Source of the DNA: Comamonadaceae bacterium
Lineage (GTDB): Bacteria; Pseudomonadota; Gammaproteobacteria; Burkholderiales; Burkholderiaceae_C
Assembly: GCA_947375135.1 (NCBI GenBank)
Contig: CANCER010000006.1
Location: 62,001-126,000 of the forward strand
Reading direction: 5' to 3'
Length of the DNA: 64,000 nt
Made by a program: the position numbers and the translations under genes. This document shows, piece by piece, positions 38,097 to 49,791 of this stretch (positions within the stretch are counted from its first letter, which is position 1; the number at the start of each line of letters is the position of its first letter). The notes beneath the pieces are model-generated. The model searched no databases. It was not told where the DNA came from and was given only the letters and a program-made list of their open reading frames with translations.

Positions 38097-39584
38097 TCAG
38101 GTACCCAACATCTGCAGGACAGAGCGCGCACACAGGGCCATCAAGCCGCCGGGCATCAAGCCCAGCAGGATGATGAGCGCACCATTCAGGCACAGGACCA
38201 CGCGCACATCGGCACCGGCCACCACATTGCTGGCGGTGATGGGAGCGTCGAAGTACATGACCTTGATCACGCGCAGGTAATAGAAGGCGCCAATCAGCGA
38301 CATCATCACGGCGAACACCGACAAATACAGGTATACCGGGCTGCCGGTAGCGATCAGGGCTTGCAGCACCGACAACTTGGCATAGAAACCGGCCATGGGG
38401 GGGATACCCGCCAGCGAGAACATGGACACAGCCATGATGCCGGCGTACAACGGGCTGCGCTGGTTCAGACCGGCGAAATCAGCAATCTCTTCGCTCTCGA
38501 AACCTTCCCGCGACAGCAGCAGCATGACACCGAAGCTGGCCAGCGTGGTCAGCACATAGGTAATGACGTAGAACATGGACGAGCTATACGCGTTGGCAGC
38601 CGGCAAGGTGTTGCCATTGACCACGCCAGCCATCAGCCCCAGCAGCACAAAGCCCATTTGTGAAATCGTGGAAAAGGCCAGCATGCGCTTCATATTGGTC
38701 TGCATGATGGCAGCCAGATTACCCAGCAGCAGTGAGCCGATCGACAACACCATCAGCATTTGCTGCCAATCGATGGCCAGGGGCAACATGCCTTCCACCA
38801 GCAGGCGCATGGTCATGCCAAAGGCCGCCAGCTTGGGAGCGCCACCAATCATCAGCGTGACGGCTGTCGGTGCACCCTGGTAGACGTCGGGAATCCACAT
38901 GTGAAAAGGCACCACACCCAGTTTGAAGGCCAGGCCGCAGACGATGAACACCAGACCGAAAATCAGCACCTGGTGCTGCACATGGCCCGACGCAATGGCT
39001 TTGAAAACGGCCGTGATGTCGAGCGAACCGGTGGCACCGTACAGCATGGACATGCCGTACAGCAGGAAACCCGAAGCCATGGCACCCAGCACAAAGTACT
39101 TGATGGCGGCTTCAGTGGCCACCACATGGTCACGGCGCAATGCCACCAGGGCGTAGCTCGACAGGGTCAGCAACTCCAGGCCCAAATAGGTGATCAGGAA
39201 GTTGTTGCCTGAAATCATGACAAACATGCCCAGCAAGGAGAACAGTGTCAGCGTAAACAACTCGCCACCACGCAACATGTCGCGCTGACCGGCGTAGGGA
39301 CGGCCGTACACCAGGGTCACCATCGTGGCCACGGCGGCAAAGCACTTCAGCCAGTTGCCCATGGAGTCGCTGACCACCATGTTGCCAAAGCCGTAATAGG
39401 TGTCACCACCGGACGCGTACAGGGCTTCCAGCAGGGCTACCGCGGCCAGGGTCAGCAGCGTCAGCCCGTAGGTGGCGCTACGCAGGGGGGTCTTCACGCC
39501 GAGGTCGAAGATGGCGATGACACAGGCCATCACGAACAACAGCATCTCGGGATAGCCCGTGATCAAACTGATTTGGTCAATCAT
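38097..39584 (-). CDS. nuoN: NADH-quinone oxidoreductase subunit N
   Basis: 495 residues, about 14 membrane helices, antiporter-like proton-pumping subunit of complex I. '[17 protein letters not shown]' contains the essential Glu in helix 5, and '[20 protein letters not shown]' carries the conserved Lys and proton-channel motif. Last gene of the 14-gene nuo operon, 10 nt after nuoM, followed by a strong terminator. Confidence 0.97.
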   Translation of the reverse strand: MIDQISLITGYPEMLLFVMACVIAIFDLGVKTPLRSATYGLTLLTLAAVALLEALYASGGDTYYGFGNMVVSDSMGNWLKCFAAVATMVTLVYGRPYAGQRDMLRGGELFTLTLFSLLGMFVMISGNNFLITYLGLELLTLSSYALVALRRDHVVATEAAIKYFVLGAMASGFLLYGMSMLYGATGSLDITAVFKAIASGHVQHQVLIFGLVFIVCGLAFKLGVVPFHMWIPDVYQGAPTAVTLMIGGAPKLAAFGMTMRLLVEGMLPLAIDWQQMLMVLSIGSLLLGNLAAIMQTNMKRMLAFSTISQMGFVLLGLMAGVVNGNTLPAANAYSSSMFYVITYVLTTLASFGVMLLLSREGFESEEIADFAGLNQRSPLYAGIMAVSMFSLAGIPPMAGFYAKLSVLQALIATGSPVYLYLSVFAVMMSLIGAFYYLRVIKVMYFDAPITASNVVAGADVRVVLCLNGALIILLGLMPGGLMALCARSVLQMLGT

Positions 39585-39594
39585 CTTTTGTCTC

Positions 39595-41070
39595 TCAATT
39601 CAATTTGGACACAGCAACATGCTGGAGCAACTGCGCCACCGACGCGTCCATCACATCCGTAAATGGCTTGGGATAGATACCCATGTACAGCACAGCCACG
39701 GCCAGCAAGGCCATGACCAGGAACTCGCGGGCATTGATATCCAGCAGGTCCTTGACATGGTGGTTGCCCACGGGGCCGAGGTAGACCCGCTTGAACATCC
39801 ACAGGGTGTAGGCGGCACCGAAGATCAGGGCACTGGCAGCTGCAAATCCGATCCAGAAGTTGTACTTCACGGCACCCAGAATCACCATCCACTCACCCAC
39901 AAAACCGGCAGTGCCCGGCAGGCCGCAATTGGCCATGGAGAACAGCAGCGCAAAGGCGGCAAACTTGGGCATGGTATTGACCACACCGCCGTAGGCGGCG
40001 ATCTCGCGGGAATGCACCCGGTCGTACAGCACACCGATGGACAGGAACATCGCAGCCGATACAAAACCGTGCGCAATCATCTGCACAATGCCGCCGGAAA
40101 CACCCAGGTCACTGAAGATGAAGAAGCCCAGGGTGACAAAACCCATGTGCGCCACCGACGAGTAGGCCACCAGTTTCTTCATGTCCTGCTGGACCATGGC
40201 AACCAGACCCACGTACACCACAGCCACCAGCGACAAGGTGATCATGAGGCCAGACCATTCGTGCGCGGCATCGGGTGCAATCGGCAGCGAGAAGCGCAGG
40301 AAACCGTAGGCGCCCAACTTCAGCATGATGGCAGCCAGCACGGCGGAACCACCCGTAGGCGCTTCCACGTGCACATCGGGCAACCAGGTGTGCACCGGCC
40401 ACATCGGAACCTTCACCGCAAATGCCGCCAGGAAGGCAAAGAAGATGAAGGTCTGCGCGGTGCGGCCCAGCGGCAATGCGTGCCAGACAGCCAGATCAAA
40501 ACTGCCGTTCGACTGGGTGTACAGATAGATCAGGGCGATCAACAACAAGAGCGAACCCATCAAGGTGTACAGGAAGAACTTGAAGGCTGCGTAGATCTTG
40601 TTCGGGCCACCCCAGATACCGATGATCAGGTACATCGGGATCAGTGTGGCTTCAAAGAATACATAGAACAGCATCCCGTCGAGGGCACAGAACACACCGA
40701 TCATCAGACCGCTCAGGATCAGGAAGGCGCCCATGTACTGGTTTACGCGCGTGGTGATGGATTCCCAGCTGGCAATCACCACAATCACGTTGATGAACGC
40801 TGTCAGCAATACGAACCAAAAGGAGATACCGTCCAGACCGAGGTGGTAGCTCATGTTGAAGCGCTCAATCCAGGGCGCGTTCTCGACAAACTGCATAGCC
40901 GCCGAGTGGTTGTCAAACTGCGCGTAAAGCGGCAGTGTCACCAGCAGGCTGACCAGGGCGCCAATCAGCGCGACCCAGCGTACGGTTTTCGCCTGGTCGT
41001 CGCGACCCAGGGCCAGAAGGACAATTCCGAACGCAATTGGCGTCCAGATCGCAAGGCTCAACAATCCCAT
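39595..41070 (-). CDS. nuoM: NADH-quinone oxidoreductase subunit M
   Basis: 491 residues, about 14 membrane helices. '[19 protein letters not shown]' with the conserved Glu in helix 5 and '[20 protein letters not shown]' with the Lys/His channel residues identify the antiporter-like subunit M. It lies between nuoL and nuoN with 12- and 10-nt gaps, in the same operon. Confidence 0.97.
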   Translation of the reverse strand: MGLLSLAIWTPIAFGIVLLALGRDDQAKTVRWVALIGALVSLLVTLPLYAQFDNHSAAMQFVENAPWIERFNMSYHLGLDGISFWFVLLTAFINVIVVIASWESITTRVNQYMGAFLILSGLMIGVFCALDGMLFYVFFEATLIPMYLIIGIWGGPNKIYAAFKFFLYTLMGSLLLLIALIYLYTQSNGSFDLAVWHALPLGRTAQTFIFFAFLAAFAVKVPMWPVHTWLPDVHVEAPTGGSAVLAAIMLKLGAYGFLRFSLPIAPDAAHEWSGLMITLSLVAVVYVGLVAMVQQDMKKLVAYSSVAHMGFVTLGFFIFSDLGVSGGIVQMIAHGFVSAAMFLSIGVLYDRVHSREIAAYGGVVNTMPKFAAFALLFSMANCGLPGTAGFVGEWMVILGAVKYNFWIGFAAASALIFGAAYTLWMFKRVYLGPVGNHHVKDLLDINAREFLVMALLAVAVLYMGIYPKPFTDVMDASVAQLLQHVAVSKLN

Positions 41071-41082
41071 TATCTTTATCTC

Positions 41083-43101
41083 CTACTTGAGCCAAACGAA
41101 GTACGTCATGAGGACGAACACGCCCAGGATCATGACCAACGCATAGTGGTACAGGTAACCCGTCTGGATCTTCCGCACACCGCCCGATAACAAAGCAACC
41201 AGCTTCCAGGAACCGTTGACCACGGCGCCGTCGATCAGGAACTGATCGCCACCCTTCCACAAACCGGTTCCCAGCGCGCGGGCACCGCGAGCCAGCACGT
41301 TCTCGTTAAACCAGTCGAGGTAGTACTTGTTTTCCAGCAAGTTGTAGATGGGCGAAGCCATCTTCTTGATCGCTGTGGGCAGCGCCGGGTTGATCATGTA
41401 CATGTAGTACGACAGAACCACACCGGACAAGGCCAACCAGAACGGTGCCGTACTGACTGCGTGCAAGGCCATCTCCACGCGGCCGTGGAACAGGTGGGCC
41501 AGTTCATCCATGCCGGGATGCTTCTCGGCGTCGATGAAAATCGCGCCCTTGAAGAAGTCGCCAAACAGCATGGGGTCAATCGTCATGTAACCGATGAACA
41601 CCGAGGGGATTGCCAGCAGGACCAAAGGCACCCACACCACCCAGGGGGATTCGTGCGGCTTGCTGTCATGGTGGCCATGACCATGGTCATCATGACCGTG
41701 GTGGGCATCCGGATTCTGGTCAAAACGCTCCTTGCCATGGAATACCAGGAAGTACATGCGGAAAGAATAGAAGGCGGTCACAAACACACCGGCCAGCACG
41801 GCAAAGTGGGCAAAGCCGGCACCGGGCAGATGGCTTTCGGCCACCACTTCAATGATGCTGTCCTTGGAGTAGAAGCCTGCAAAGAAGGGCGTACCGATCA
41901 GTGCCAGAGAACCCACCAGCGAGGTGATCCAAGTAATGGGCATGTACTTGCGCAGACCGCCCATCCAGCGGATGTCCTGGTTGTGGTGGCAGCCCATGAT
42001 GACCGAACCGGCACCCAGGAACAGCAGCGCTTTGAAGAAGGCATGTGTCATCAGGTGGAACACCGCGACCGAGTAGGCCGAAGCGCCCAAAGCGACCGTC
42101 ATATAGCCCAGTTGGGACAAGGTGGAGTAGGCCACCACGCGCTTGATGTCGTTCTGGATGATGCCCAGAAAGCCCATGAACAAGGCGGTAATGGCGCCGA
42201 TGACCAGCACGAAGTTCAGGGCGGTATCGCTCAACTCAAACAGCGGTGACATGCGTGCCACCATGAAGATACCGGCCGTCACCATGGTCGCTGCGTGAAT
42301 CAGCGCGGAAATCGGAGTCGGACCTTCCATGGAATCGGGCAACCACACGTGCAAGGGGAATTGAGCCGACTTGCCCATGGCACCGATAAACAGGCAGATG
42401 CACACCACGGTGACCAGCATCCAGTTGGTACCGGGGAACAGCAGCGCGCCCAGTTCTTCCTTCTTGCCGAATACTTCAGCGTAGTTCAGAGTGCCGGCAA
42501 AAGCCACGATCAGGCCAATGCCCAGGATGAAGCCGAAGTCACCGACACGGTTGACCAGAAAGGCCTTCATGTTGGCGAAAATCGCAGTGGGCTTGTTGAA
42601 CCAGAAACCGATCAACAGATACGACACCAGCCCCACGGCTTCCCAGCCGAAGAACAGTTGCAGCAGGTTGTTGCTCATCACCAGCATCAGCATGGAGAAG
42701 GTGAACAGCGAGATGTAGGCGAAGAAACGGTTGTAGCCTTCGTCTTCATGCATGTAGCCCACGGTGTACAGGTGAACCATCAGCGAAACGAAGGTCACCA
42801 CGCACATCATCATGGCGGTCAGGCCATCGACTAAAAAGCCGACTTCCATTTTCAGACCACCGACGGACATCCAGGTGTAGAGGGTCTCGTTGAAGCGGGC
42901 GCCATCTTGCACTACGCTCAGAAGCGTCATGACCGACAGTACAAAAGCCACCAGCACGCCCAGAATGGTCAGTGAATGGCTGCCGGCGCGGCCCATGCGG
43001 TTGCCGCCGAATTTGGTACCCAGCACGCCGGCGAGGATAGAACCGGCCAGCGGAGCCAGTGGAACCCAGATAAGGGTTGAAGCGGAAAGGGTTTGAGACA
43101 T
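41083..43101 (-). CDS. nuoL: NADH-quinone oxidoreductase subunit L
   Basis: 672 residues, the largest antiporter-like subunit. Membrane helices run through about residue 510; 'LFFGWEAVGLVSYLLIGFW' (Glu in helix 5) and 'GKSAQFPLHVWLPDSMEGPT' are canonical. A His/Asp-rich cytoplasmic loop (about 455-480, repeated 'HHGHDDHGHGHH') precedes the C-terminal lateral-helix region; such loops are often seen in proteobacterial NuoL. The gap to nuoK is unusually wide (91 bp) and holds a repeat-like sequence. Confidence 0.97.
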   Translation of the reverse strand: MSQTLSASTLIWVPLAPLAGSILAGVLGTKFGGNRMGRAGSHSLTILGVLVAFVLSVMTLLSVVQDGARFNETLYTWMSVGGLKMEVGFLVDGLTAMMMCVVTFVSLMVHLYTVGYMHEDEGYNRFFAYISLFTFSMLMLVMSNNLLQLFFGWEAVGLVSYLLIGFWFNKPTAIFANMKAFLVNRVGDFGFILGIGLIVAFAGTLNYAEVFGKKEELGALLFPGTNWMLVTVVCICLFIGAMGKSAQFPLHVWLPDSMEGPTPISALIHAATMVTAGIFMVARMSPLFELSDTALNFVLVIGAITALFMGFLGIIQNDIKRVVAYSTLSQLGYMTVALGASAYSVAVFHLMTHAFFKALLFLGAGSVIMGCHHNQDIRWMGGLRKYMPITWITSLVGSLALIGTPFFAGFYSKDSIIEVVAESHLPGAGFAHFAVLAGVFVTAFYSFRMYFLVFHGKERFDQNPDAHHGHDDHGHGHHDSKPHESPWVVWVPLVLLAIPSVFIGYMTIDPMLFGDFFKGAIFIDAEKHPGMDELAHLFHGRVEMALHAVSTAPFWLALSGVVLSYYMYMINPALPTAIKKMASPIYNLLENKYYLDWFNENVLARGARALGTGLWKGGDQFLIDGAVVNGSWKLVALLSGGVRKIQTGYLYHYALVMILGVFVLMTYFVWLK

Positions 43102-43108
43102 ATTTAGA

Positions 43109-43190
43109 CCGCCCGTAGGACCGCCCCAAGGGCGGGATGCGCCCCCGCGGGGGGCAGCGAATACACGAAGTGAGTAGCGTGGGGGCTCAT
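43109..43190. repeat. GC-rich hairpin repeat (REP-like) between nuoK and nuoL
   Basis: Two small hairpins occur in a row: CCGCCC/GGGCGG (43121-43126 and 43130-43135) and GCCCCC/GGGGGC (about 43141-43155), followed by a segment with 'CACGAAGTGAGTAGCGTGGG'. It is the only sizeable gap inside the nuo operon. It resembles short extragenic repeats of Comamonadaceae as I recall them; a copy count would be needed. Confidence 0.45.
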
Positions 43191-43192
43191 GT

Positions 43193-43501
43193 TCATCCCT
43201 TGAGCGAATTGAGTTCGTCCACGTTGATGCTGGACTTGTTACGGAACAACAGCACCAGAATCGCCAAACCGATGGCAGATTCCGCCGCAGCGACGGTCAG
43301 AATGAAGAACACAAAAATCTGACCGTGCATGTCATGCAGGTAGTACGAGAAGGCAACAAAATTGGTGTTAATAGCCAGCAGCATCAATTCGAGTGCCATC
43401 AACAACACAATCAGATTGCGCCGGTTCAGGAAAATACCCACCACGGACATCGCGAACAAAATCGCGCCCAATGACAGAAAGTGACCTAATGTGAGTGTCA
43501 T
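43193..43501 (-). CDS. nuoK: NADH-quinone oxidoreductase subunit K
   Basis: 102 residues, three membrane helices, Mrp-like subunit. The buried conserved Glu residues are visible in '[20 protein letters not shown]' and '[18 protein letters not shown]'. Its start overlaps the nuoJ stop by 4 nt (43498-43501). Confidence 0.97.
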   Translation of the reverse strand: MTLTLGHFLSLGAILFAMSVVGIFLNRRNLIVLLMALELMLLAINTNFVAFSYYLHDMHGQIFVFFILTVAAAESAIGLAILVLLFRNKSSINVDELNSLKG

Positions 43502-44139
43502 GCTTTTACCTCCGGTGCAGCTTCTGGTGCAGGCTCAACAGCCGGCTGGGTGGCAGTCATCTTGAGCACCGCCATTCGGTCCCTGGCTTTGACGCGCACT
43601 TGCTCGCCGGCGCTCACATGCTTGCTGTCTTTGCGGGCTCGCAATGTGAGCGCAATGGCGGCAAACATGGCAACCAGCAAAATGGCAGCAGCCACTTCGA
43701 GAGCGTAGACATACTGTGTGAACAGCACGACGCCCAATTCACGGGTATTGGACACCGCAGGCCCCGGCGTCGTCGTGGCGATCACCTCGGCTCCGCGGAA
43801 GCCGCCGATGGAGACTGCAGACATTTCCAGCGCGATCACTACGCCCACCAATGCTGCAAATGGAAAGTGCTTCCAAAAACCGTTGCGCAGGTTTTCGACA
43901 TTCACGTCCATCATCATGACCACGAACAGGAACAGCACCATGACCGCGCCGACATAGACCAGCACCAGCACGATGGACAGGAACTCCGCCTTGAGCAGCA
44001 TCCAGATCATGGACGCCTGGAAGAAAGACAGCACCAAGTACAACACGGCCTGAACCGGGTTGCGGGCGGTAATGACCCGGAACGCTGCAATCAGCAGCAC
44101 CGTGGAGAAGATATAGAAAAGACCGGTAGTGACACTCAT
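43498..44139 (-). CDS. nuoJ: NADH-quinone oxidoreductase subunit J
   Basis: 213 residues, five membrane helices in the first 170 residues. '[19 protein letters not shown]' and '[18 protein letters not shown]' (helix 3 with its pi-bulge) are typical. The C-terminal 45 residues are an Ala/Pro/Glu-rich tail ('[15 protein letters not shown]') longer than usual. In operon between nuoI (26 nt) and nuoK (4-nt overlap). Confidence 0.96.
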   Translation of the reverse strand: MSVTTGLFYIFSTVLLIAAFRVITARNPVQAVLYLVLSFFQASMIWMLLKAEFLSIVLVLVYVGAVMVLFLFVVMMMDVNVENLRNGFWKHFPFAALVGVVIALEMSAVSIGGFRGAEVIATTTPGPAVSNTRELGVVLFTQYVYALEVAAAILLVAMFAAIALTLRARKDSKHVSAGEQVRVKARDRMAVLKMTATQPAVEPAPEAAPEVKA

Positions 44140-44165
44140 AATTCAAATTCTTTCTGTCAAGGGTC

Positions 44166-44687
44166 TTAGCGGTACTTGGCGTCAGACTGCTTGTTGGCAG
44201 CAATCACGCTTTCGTAGCGGTCACCCACAGCCAGGAGCATGTCCTTGGTAAAGTACAAGTCGCCGCGCTTCTCACCGTGGTACTCTAGGATATGGGTCTC
44301 CACAATGGAATCCACCGGGCAACTCTCTTCGCAAAATCCGCAAAAAATACACTTGGTCAGATCGATGTCGTAGCGACTGGTACGGCGTGAGCCGTCAGCG
44401 CGCACTTCGGATTCGATCGTGATGGCCATGGCCGGACAGACCGCTTCGCACAGCTTGCAGGCGATGCAGCGCTCTTCACCGTTTTCGTAGCGGCGCAGTG
44501 CATGTAGGCCACGGAAACGCGGGGACAACGGTGTTTTTTCTTCAGGAAACTGAACCGTTACCTTGCGGCGAAACAGGTAGCGTCCGGTCAGTGCCAAGCC
44601 CTTGAACAATTCCACCAGCAAAAAACTGTACAGAAAGTCCTTGAGCGAGAAGACCGAAGGCGTGCGGGTTACAAAATGGTTAGACAT
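44166..44687 (-). CDS. nuoI: NADH-quinone oxidoreductase subunit I
   Basis: 173 residues from the ATG at 44687, preceded by GAAGGA; an in-frame codon further upstream is less likely. It carries the two [4Fe-4S] clusters N6a and N6b: '[12 protein letters not shown]' and '[12 protein letters not shown]'. An amphipathic N-terminus binds the membrane arm. It relays electrons from NuoG to NuoB. It follows nuoH by 11 nt. Confidence 0.97.
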   Translation of the reverse strand: MSNHFVTRTPSVFSLKDFLYSFLLVELFKGLALTGRYLFRRKVTVQFPEEKTPLSPRFRGLHALRRYENGEERCIACKLCEAVCPAMAITIESEVRADGSRRTSRYDIDLTKCIFCGFCEESCPVDSIVETHILEYHGEKRGDLYFTKDMLLAVGDRYESVIAANKQSDAKYR

Positions 44688-44698
44688 GTTTGAATCCT

Positions 44699-45775
44699 TC
44701 ACTTCCAGATGTTGAAGGACGTTTGCATCCAGATGCCCACCACGGTGAGCCAGAACAGCGTCAGGGGAATGAACACCTTCCAGCCCAGGCGCATAACCTG
44801 GTCATAACGGAAGCGGGGGAAGGTGGCGCGCACCCAGATAAAGAAGCTCACCATCAGGAACGCTTTCGCGCCCAGCCAGATCCAGCCGGGAATCCATTCC
44901 AGTGCTGCAAATGGTGACAGCCAACCGCCTAGGAACAACACGGCTGCCAGCATGGCAATCAGCCACATATTGGCGTACTCAGCCAGGTAGAACATGGCGT
45001 AGGACATGCCGGAATACTCCACCATGTGGCCGGCCACAATTTCAGCTTCGCCTTCCACCACGTCAAACGGGTGGCGATTGGTCTCGGCCAGGCCGGAGAT
45101 CACGTAAATCACAAAAATCGGCAGCAGAGGCAGCCAGTTCCAGGAAAACACGCCCATACCCATGTCAACAAACTGGCCCTTGCCCTGCACCAACACGATG
45201 TCGGTCAGGTTCATGCTGCCGGACACCATCAAAACCACCACCAGGCAAAAGCCCATGGCAATTTCGTAGCTCACCATCTGGGCCGAAGCACGGATGGCAC
45301 CCAGGAACGCATACTTGGAGTTGGATGCCCAACCGGAGATGACCACGCCATAGACTTCCACCGAAGCGATCGCCATCACATACATCAGGCCGGCGTTGAC
45401 ATTGGCCAAAGCCACTTCAGGGCCGAACGGAACAACCGCCCAGGCCGCCATCGCCGGCATGATGGTCAGCACCGGGCCGATGAAGAACAAGGCCTTGCTG
45501 GCAGCGGTTGGAACCAGGATTTCCTTGGTCAGCAACTTCATCGCGTCGGCGATGGGCTGCAGCAGACCCCAGGGTCCCACACGATTCGGGCCGAGGCGAA
45601 CCTGCATCCAGCCCAGGAACTTGCGTTCCCACAGTGTGGTGTAGGCCACAGCGCCCATCAAAGGCAACACGACCGCAACAATTTTGATCAGCGTCCAGAT
45701 CACGGGCCACGCCAGCGCAGCCCACCACGGGTCACTCAACAAACCGGAACCTGCGTTAAAAAGGGTATCGATCAT
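44699..45775 (-). CDS. nuoH: NADH-quinone oxidoreductase subunit H
   Basis: 358 residues, eight or nine membrane helices; it forms the entry of the quinone channel. '[20 protein letters not shown]' and the acidic '[20 protein letters not shown]' loop are invariant family segments. Its start overlaps the nuoG stop by 4 nt (45772-45775). Confidence 0.97.
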   Translation of the reverse strand: MIDTLFNAGSGLLSDPWWAALAWPVIWTLIKIVAVVLPLMGAVAYTTLWERKFLGWMQVRLGPNRVGPWGLLQPIADAMKLLTKEILVPTAASKALFFIGPVLTIMPAMAAWAVVPFGPEVALANVNAGLMYVMAIASVEVYGVVISGWASNSKYAFLGAIRASAQMVSYEIAMGFCLVVVLMVSGSMNLTDIVLVQGKGQFVDMGMGVFSWNWLPLLPIFVIYVISGLAETNRHPFDVVEGEAEIVAGHMVEYSGMSYAMFYLAEYANMWLIAMLAAVLFLGGWLSPFAALEWIPGWIWLGAKAFLMVSFFIWVRATFPRFRYDQVMRLGWKVFIPLTLFWLTVVGIWMQTSFNIWK

Positions 45776-47913
45776 GCCAGTGCCTCCTGTGCTGACAGGC
45801 TTGCGGCAGCCCGCCCGTCTGCGCTGAGTTGCAGAGATGTAGCCCGGCGCACGGTACCGTCCAGTTGGTAGATGGCAGCGACAACCGGTTCGGCCGTAGC
45901 CGGGATGAGGTCAATCGTTGCGTTGCTGCCGTTGCCCAGGCGTGCAGCGGGTACCCACTCAGGTACGCCGCCGTTGTCCTGGTGCATGGCAGCCAGCACG
46001 TCTTGCGCAGACTCAAAATCGAAACCGGGCAGGCCCAGCAAATTGGCGAGTACGCGAATGACCTTCCAGGCCGGCCGCGCTTCACCCGCAGGGCGCACCA
46101 CCGCATGGAAACTTTGCACGCGGCCTTCGGCATTCACAAAAGTACCGGCAGTTTCGGTAAACGGTGCGATCGGCAGCAGCACATCACTGAATGCCAGATT
46201 CGCCTTGAACGGGCTGAGTGTGACCACCATGTCGGCTTTGGCCAGGTTCACAGCTGCCTGCGCACCGGTAGCGCTGTCTTGCACCGGCTCGGTGTTCAAC
46301 AGAATGGCCGCTTTTAGTCCGCCGGACAGCATCTGTCCTGCATTCAGACCGTCCATACCAGGCAAAGCGCAAGCCAGTTGAGCGCCCACGGTATTGGCCG
46401 CTTCGGTCAAATATCCGACGGTTGCACCGGTTTGTGCAGCAATCCAGTTGGCCAGTGCCAGCAGGCTGGACGCCTTGGCGTGGTGTGCTGCGGCATTGCC
46501 CAGCAGAATGGCTTTGCGCTCGCCGCTGAGCAGGCTGTGCGCGATGGCTTGGGCCGCGGCGCTAACAGAACCTGTAGCGGGAGCGGCAACGCCCTTCTCT
46601 GCAGCCACTGCGGCGGCGATGTCGGCCAAAGCCTGCACCCAATGAGATGCCGGCACGTTCAGCGTATTGGCGACGGGCAAAGCCCAGTCGTAAGACGCGG
46701 CATTCAGTGCGCTCACCTGGCAACCGAGCTTGGCGGCCTGGCGAATACGTTGTGCGAACAGTGGATGGTCTTTGCGCAGGTTGGACCCGACCACCAGCAC
46801 GCGCTCAAGGTGGGTCAAAGAAGCGATCGATGTACCCAGATAGCGGGCTTTGTCAGCCACTTCAAACTCGGCATTGCGCAAACGGTAGTCGATGTTTTCG
46901 CTGCCCAGACCGCGCACCAGGGCACCTGCCAGATGCAGCTCTTCCAAGGTGCTGTGCGGACTGACCAGCGCGCCAATGGATTGGGCGCCGTGGTTGGCCT
47001 TGATTTGCTTGAGGCCATTGGCCACGTATTCCAGGGCCGTCTGCCAATCCACGGTTTTCCACTCGCCGCCCTGCTTGAGCATGGGAGCCTTCAGGCGCTC
47101 ATCGCTGTTCAGTGCTTCGTAGGAGAAACGGTCGCGGTCGGCAATCCAGCATTCGTTGACCGCTTCGTTTTCCAGCGGTACGACGCGCAATACCTGGTTG
47201 TTCTTGACCTGCACAATCAGGTTGGCACCGGTGGAATCGTGCGGGCTGACCGACTTGCGGCGCGACAGTTCCCAGGTGCGGGCGCTGTAACGGAACGGCT
47301 TGCTGGTCAACGCGCCCACGGGGCAGATGTCGATCATGGTGCCTGACAGTTCGGAATCAATGGTCTGGCCGATGAAGGTTTCGATCTCGGCATGTTCACC
47401 GCGATTGGACATGCCCAGCTCCATCACGCCGGCCACTTCCTGGCCGAAGCGTACGCAACGCGTGCAATGGATGCAGCGGCTCATTTCTTCCATAGAAATC
47501 AGCGGACCCACGTCCTTGTGGAAGACCACGCGTTTTTCTTCTTCATAGCGCGAAGAAGAGGCTCCGTAACCCACTGCCAAATCCTGCAACTGGCACTCAC
47601 CGCCCTGGTCGCAGATCGGGCAATCGAGCGGGTGGTTGATGAGCAAAAACTCCATCACCGACTTTTGCGCCTTGATGGCCTTGTCGCTCTTGGTGCGCAC
47701 AATCATGCCCTGGGTCACAGGGGTAGCGCAGGCCGGCATGGGCTTGGGCATCTTTTCCACGTCCACCAGGCACATGCGGCAGTTGGCCGCAATGCTCAGC
47801 TTCTTGTGGTAACAAAAATGGGGAATATAGGTACCCGCTTTGTCGGCCGCATGCATCACCATGCTGCCTTCAGAGATTTCTACCTTCTTACCGTCGAGTT
47901 CAATTTCAATCAT
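45772..47913 (-). CDS. nuoG: NADH-quinone oxidoreductase subunit G
   Basis: 713 residues from the ATG at 47913 ([13 protein letters not shown]). N-terminal [2Fe-2S] ferredoxin domain ('[15 protein letters not shown]', ending 'CATPV'), a '[18 protein letters not shown]' His-Cys [4Fe-4S] motif, '[16 protein letters not shown]' for the next cluster, then a molybdopterin-oxidoreductase-like domain from about residue 220 that has lost its cofactor. The C-terminal third is Ala-rich. Electron wire between NuoF and NuoI. Confidence 0.97.
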   Translation of the reverse strand: MIEIELDGKKVEISEGSMVMHAADKAGTYIPHFCYHKKLSIAANCRMCLVDVEKMPKPMPACATPVTQGMIVRTKSDKAIKAQKSVMEFLLINHPLDCPICDQGGECQLQDLAVGYGASSSRYEEEKRVVFHKDVGPLISMEEMSRCIHCTRCVRFGQEVAGVMELGMSNRGEHAEIETFIGQTIDSELSGTMIDICPVGALTSKPFRYSARTWELSRRKSVSPHDSTGANLIVQVKNNQVLRVVPLENEAVNECWIADRDRFSYEALNSDERLKAPMLKQGGEWKTVDWQTALEYVANGLKQIKANHGAQSIGALVSPHSTLEELHLAGALVRGLGSENIDYRLRNAEFEVADKARYLGTSIASLTHLERVLVVGSNLRKDHPLFAQRIRQAAKLGCQVSALNAASYDWALPVANTLNVPASHWVQALADIAAAVAAEKGVAAPATGSVSAAAQAIAHSLLSGERKAILLGNAAAHHAKASSLLALANWIAAQTGATVGYLTEAANTVGAQLACALPGMDGLNAGQMLSGGLKAAILLNTEPVQDSATGAQAAVNLAKADMVVTLSPFKANLAFSDVLLPIAPFTETAGTFVNAEGRVQSFHAVVRPAGEARPAWKVIRVLANLLGLPGFDFESAQDVLAAMHQDNGGVPEWVPAARLGNGSNATIDLIPATAEPVVAAIYQLDGTVRRATSLQLSADGRAAASLSAQEALA

Positions 47914-47926
47914 GCTTTTAACCCGT

Positions 47927-49303
47927 TCAGACGTTGGCCGTGACCATGCAGGTCTTGTGCTCAACGTGGTACACGAATTCGTGCCGGAAATGCTTGATCA
48001 TGGCGCGCACTGGCATGGCGGCGGCGTCACCCAAGGCGCAAATGGTGCGGCCCATGATGTTTTCAGCCACGTTGTCCAGCAGGTCCAGATCGGAGGCGCG
48101 ACCCTGTCCGCCTTCAATGCGATCCACCACGCGAGAGAGCCAACCCGTGCCTTCGCGGCAAGGTGTGCACTGGCCGCAGGACTCATGGGCGTAGAAGTAG
48201 CTCAAGCGCTGCAAGGCCTTGACCATGCAACGGCTGTCGTCCAGCACGATGACCGCGCCCGAGCCCAGCATGGAGCCGGCCTTGGCGATCGAGTCGTAGT
48301 CCATGGTGCATTCCATGATGACCGAAGCCGGCAGCACCGGCGAAGATGATCCGCCGGGGATAACCGCCTTCAGGGTGCGGCCCTTGCGCACACCACCGGC
48401 GAGCTCAAGCAGCTTGGCAAACGGTGTACCCATGGGCACTTCGTAGTTGCCTGGAAGTTCCACATCGCCACTGACGGAATAGATCTTGGTGCCGCCGTTA
48501 TTCGGCTTGCCGCATTCCAGATAGGCCTGCGCGCCATTGCGGATGATCCACGGAACCGCTGCAAACGTTTCGGTGTTGTTGATGGTGGTGGGCTTGCCGT
48601 ACATGCCGAAGCTGGCAGGAAACGGTGGCTTGAAGCGGGGCTGGCCCTTCTTGCCTTCCAAGGACTCCAACAAAGCGGTTTCTTCACCGCAGATGTAGGC
48701 TCCAAAACCGTGGGCGGCGTGCAGCTGGAAATTGAACTCGCTGCCCAGAATCTTGTCACCCAGGTAGCCGGCCGCACGGGCTTCTTCCAGTGCCTCTTCG
48801 AAGCGCTGGTAGGACGCGAAAATTTCGCCGTGAATGTAGTTGTATCCTACCGAAACGCCCATGGCGTAGGCAGCGATGATCATGCCTTCAATCACGATAT
48901 GCGGATTGAATTGCAGAATGTCGCGGTCTTTGCAGGTTCCAGGCTCGCCTTCATCCGAGTTGCAAACCAGGTACTTTTGACCGGGGAACTTGCGGGGCAT
49001 GAAGCTCCACTTCAAACCCGTCGGAAAGCCCGCACCGCCACGTCCGCGCAAGGCGGACTCTTTGACGGTTGCAATCACCTGGTCCTGGGTCATGCCCGCG
49101 ATACCGGTTTCGGCATTCGGTGCTGCCCCATCTTTACCTAGAATCTTGCGCAAGGCCTGGTAGCCGCCACGTGATTCGTAATCGCTCAGGCGCCAATTGG
49201 AGCCATTCAGATCCGCGTAAATCTGCGGATTGATGTGGCGACCATGGAAGCAGGTCTGCACGCCGGTGGCGGCAAACTGGTTGATGATGTCCTGTGCGCT
49301 CAT
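47927..49303 (-). CDS. nuoF: NADH-quinone oxidoreductase subunit F
   Basis: 458 residues from the ATG at 49303, overlapping the nuoE stop by 4 nt; the longer frame is an extension into nuoE. It binds NADH and FMN: '[19 protein letters not shown]' is the NADH/FMN glycine-rich site, '[15 protein letters not shown]' follows, and '[15 protein letters not shown]' with a later Cys binds [4Fe-4S] cluster N3. Entry point for electrons in complex I. Confidence 0.97.
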   Translation of the reverse strand: MSAQDIINQFAATGVQTCFHGRHINPQIYADLNGSNWRLSDYESRGGYQALRKILGKDGAAPNAETGIAGMTQDQVIATVKESALRGRGGAGFPTGLKWSFMPRKFPGQKYLVCNSDEGEPGTCKDRDILQFNPHIVIEGMIIAAYAMGVSVGYNYIHGEIFASYQRFEEALEEARAAGYLGDKILGSEFNFQLHAAHGFGAYICGEETALLESLEGKKGQPRFKPPFPASFGMYGKPTTINNTETFAAVPWIIRNGAQAYLECGKPNNGGTKIYSVSGDVELPGNYEVPMGTPFAKLLELAGGVRKGRTLKAVIPGGSSSPVLPASVIMECTMDYDSIAKAGSMLGSGAVIVLDDSRCMVKALQRLSYFYAHESCGQCTPCREGTGWLSRVVDRIEGGQGRASDLDLLDNVAENIMGRTICALGDAAAMPVRAMIKHFRHEFVYHVEHKTCMVTANV

Positions 49304-49791
49304 GCCTTGCCCTCCGCGGCACGGATGCCGTCTACCAACTGGTCGAGCTTCTCGTTGGACATGAAACTGCACATCTTCAGGTCGTTGACCAGCACCACGG
49401 GAGAATCAGCGCAAGCACCGAGGCACTCGCTTTGCTGCAGGGTAAACAGGCCGTCGGCGGTGGTCTCACCCATGTGGATGCCCAGCTTCTGCTCCAGGTG
49501 GTGCAAGGCCTTTTGGCCATCACGCAACTGGCACGGCAAATTGGTGCAGACATTGAGCTTGAACTTGCCAACCGGGCGCTGGTTGTACATGTTGTAAAAG
49601 CTGGTCACCTCATGCACCGCCATCGGTGCCATGCCGAGATATTCGGCTACTTCTTTTTCACTGTCAGCACTGACGTAACCCAGCTCATCCTGAACAATGG
49701 TCAGACAGGCCATCACAGCCGACTGCTTCTGGTCAGCAGGGTACTTGGCAACTTCTTTGGCGAAGCGCTCTTTGGTAGCGACGGAGATCAT
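49300..49791 (-). CDS. nuoE: NADH-quinone oxidoreductase subunit E
   Basis: 163 residues, thioredoxin-like [2Fe-2S] protein (cluster N1a). Cluster ligands: 'CTNLPCQL' (C-x4-C) and 'CLGACADSP' (C-x3-C). A helical N-terminus (about 1-70) precedes the fold. 4-nt overlaps on both sides tie it to nuoD and nuoF. Confidence 0.97.
   Translation of the reverse strand: MISVATKERFAKEVAKYPADQKQSAVMACLTIVQDELGYVSADSEKEVAEYLGMAPMAVHEVTSFYNMYNQRPVGKFKLNVCTNLPCQLRDGQKALHHLEQKLGIHMGETTADGLFTLQQSECLGACADSPVVLVNDLKMCSFMSNEKLDQLVDGIRAAEGKA

Noticed and set aside
39559..41190. 543-codon open frame on the plus strand opposite nuoM
   Set aside because: Antisense shadow of nuoM with His/Gln/Glu-rich sequence and no domain.
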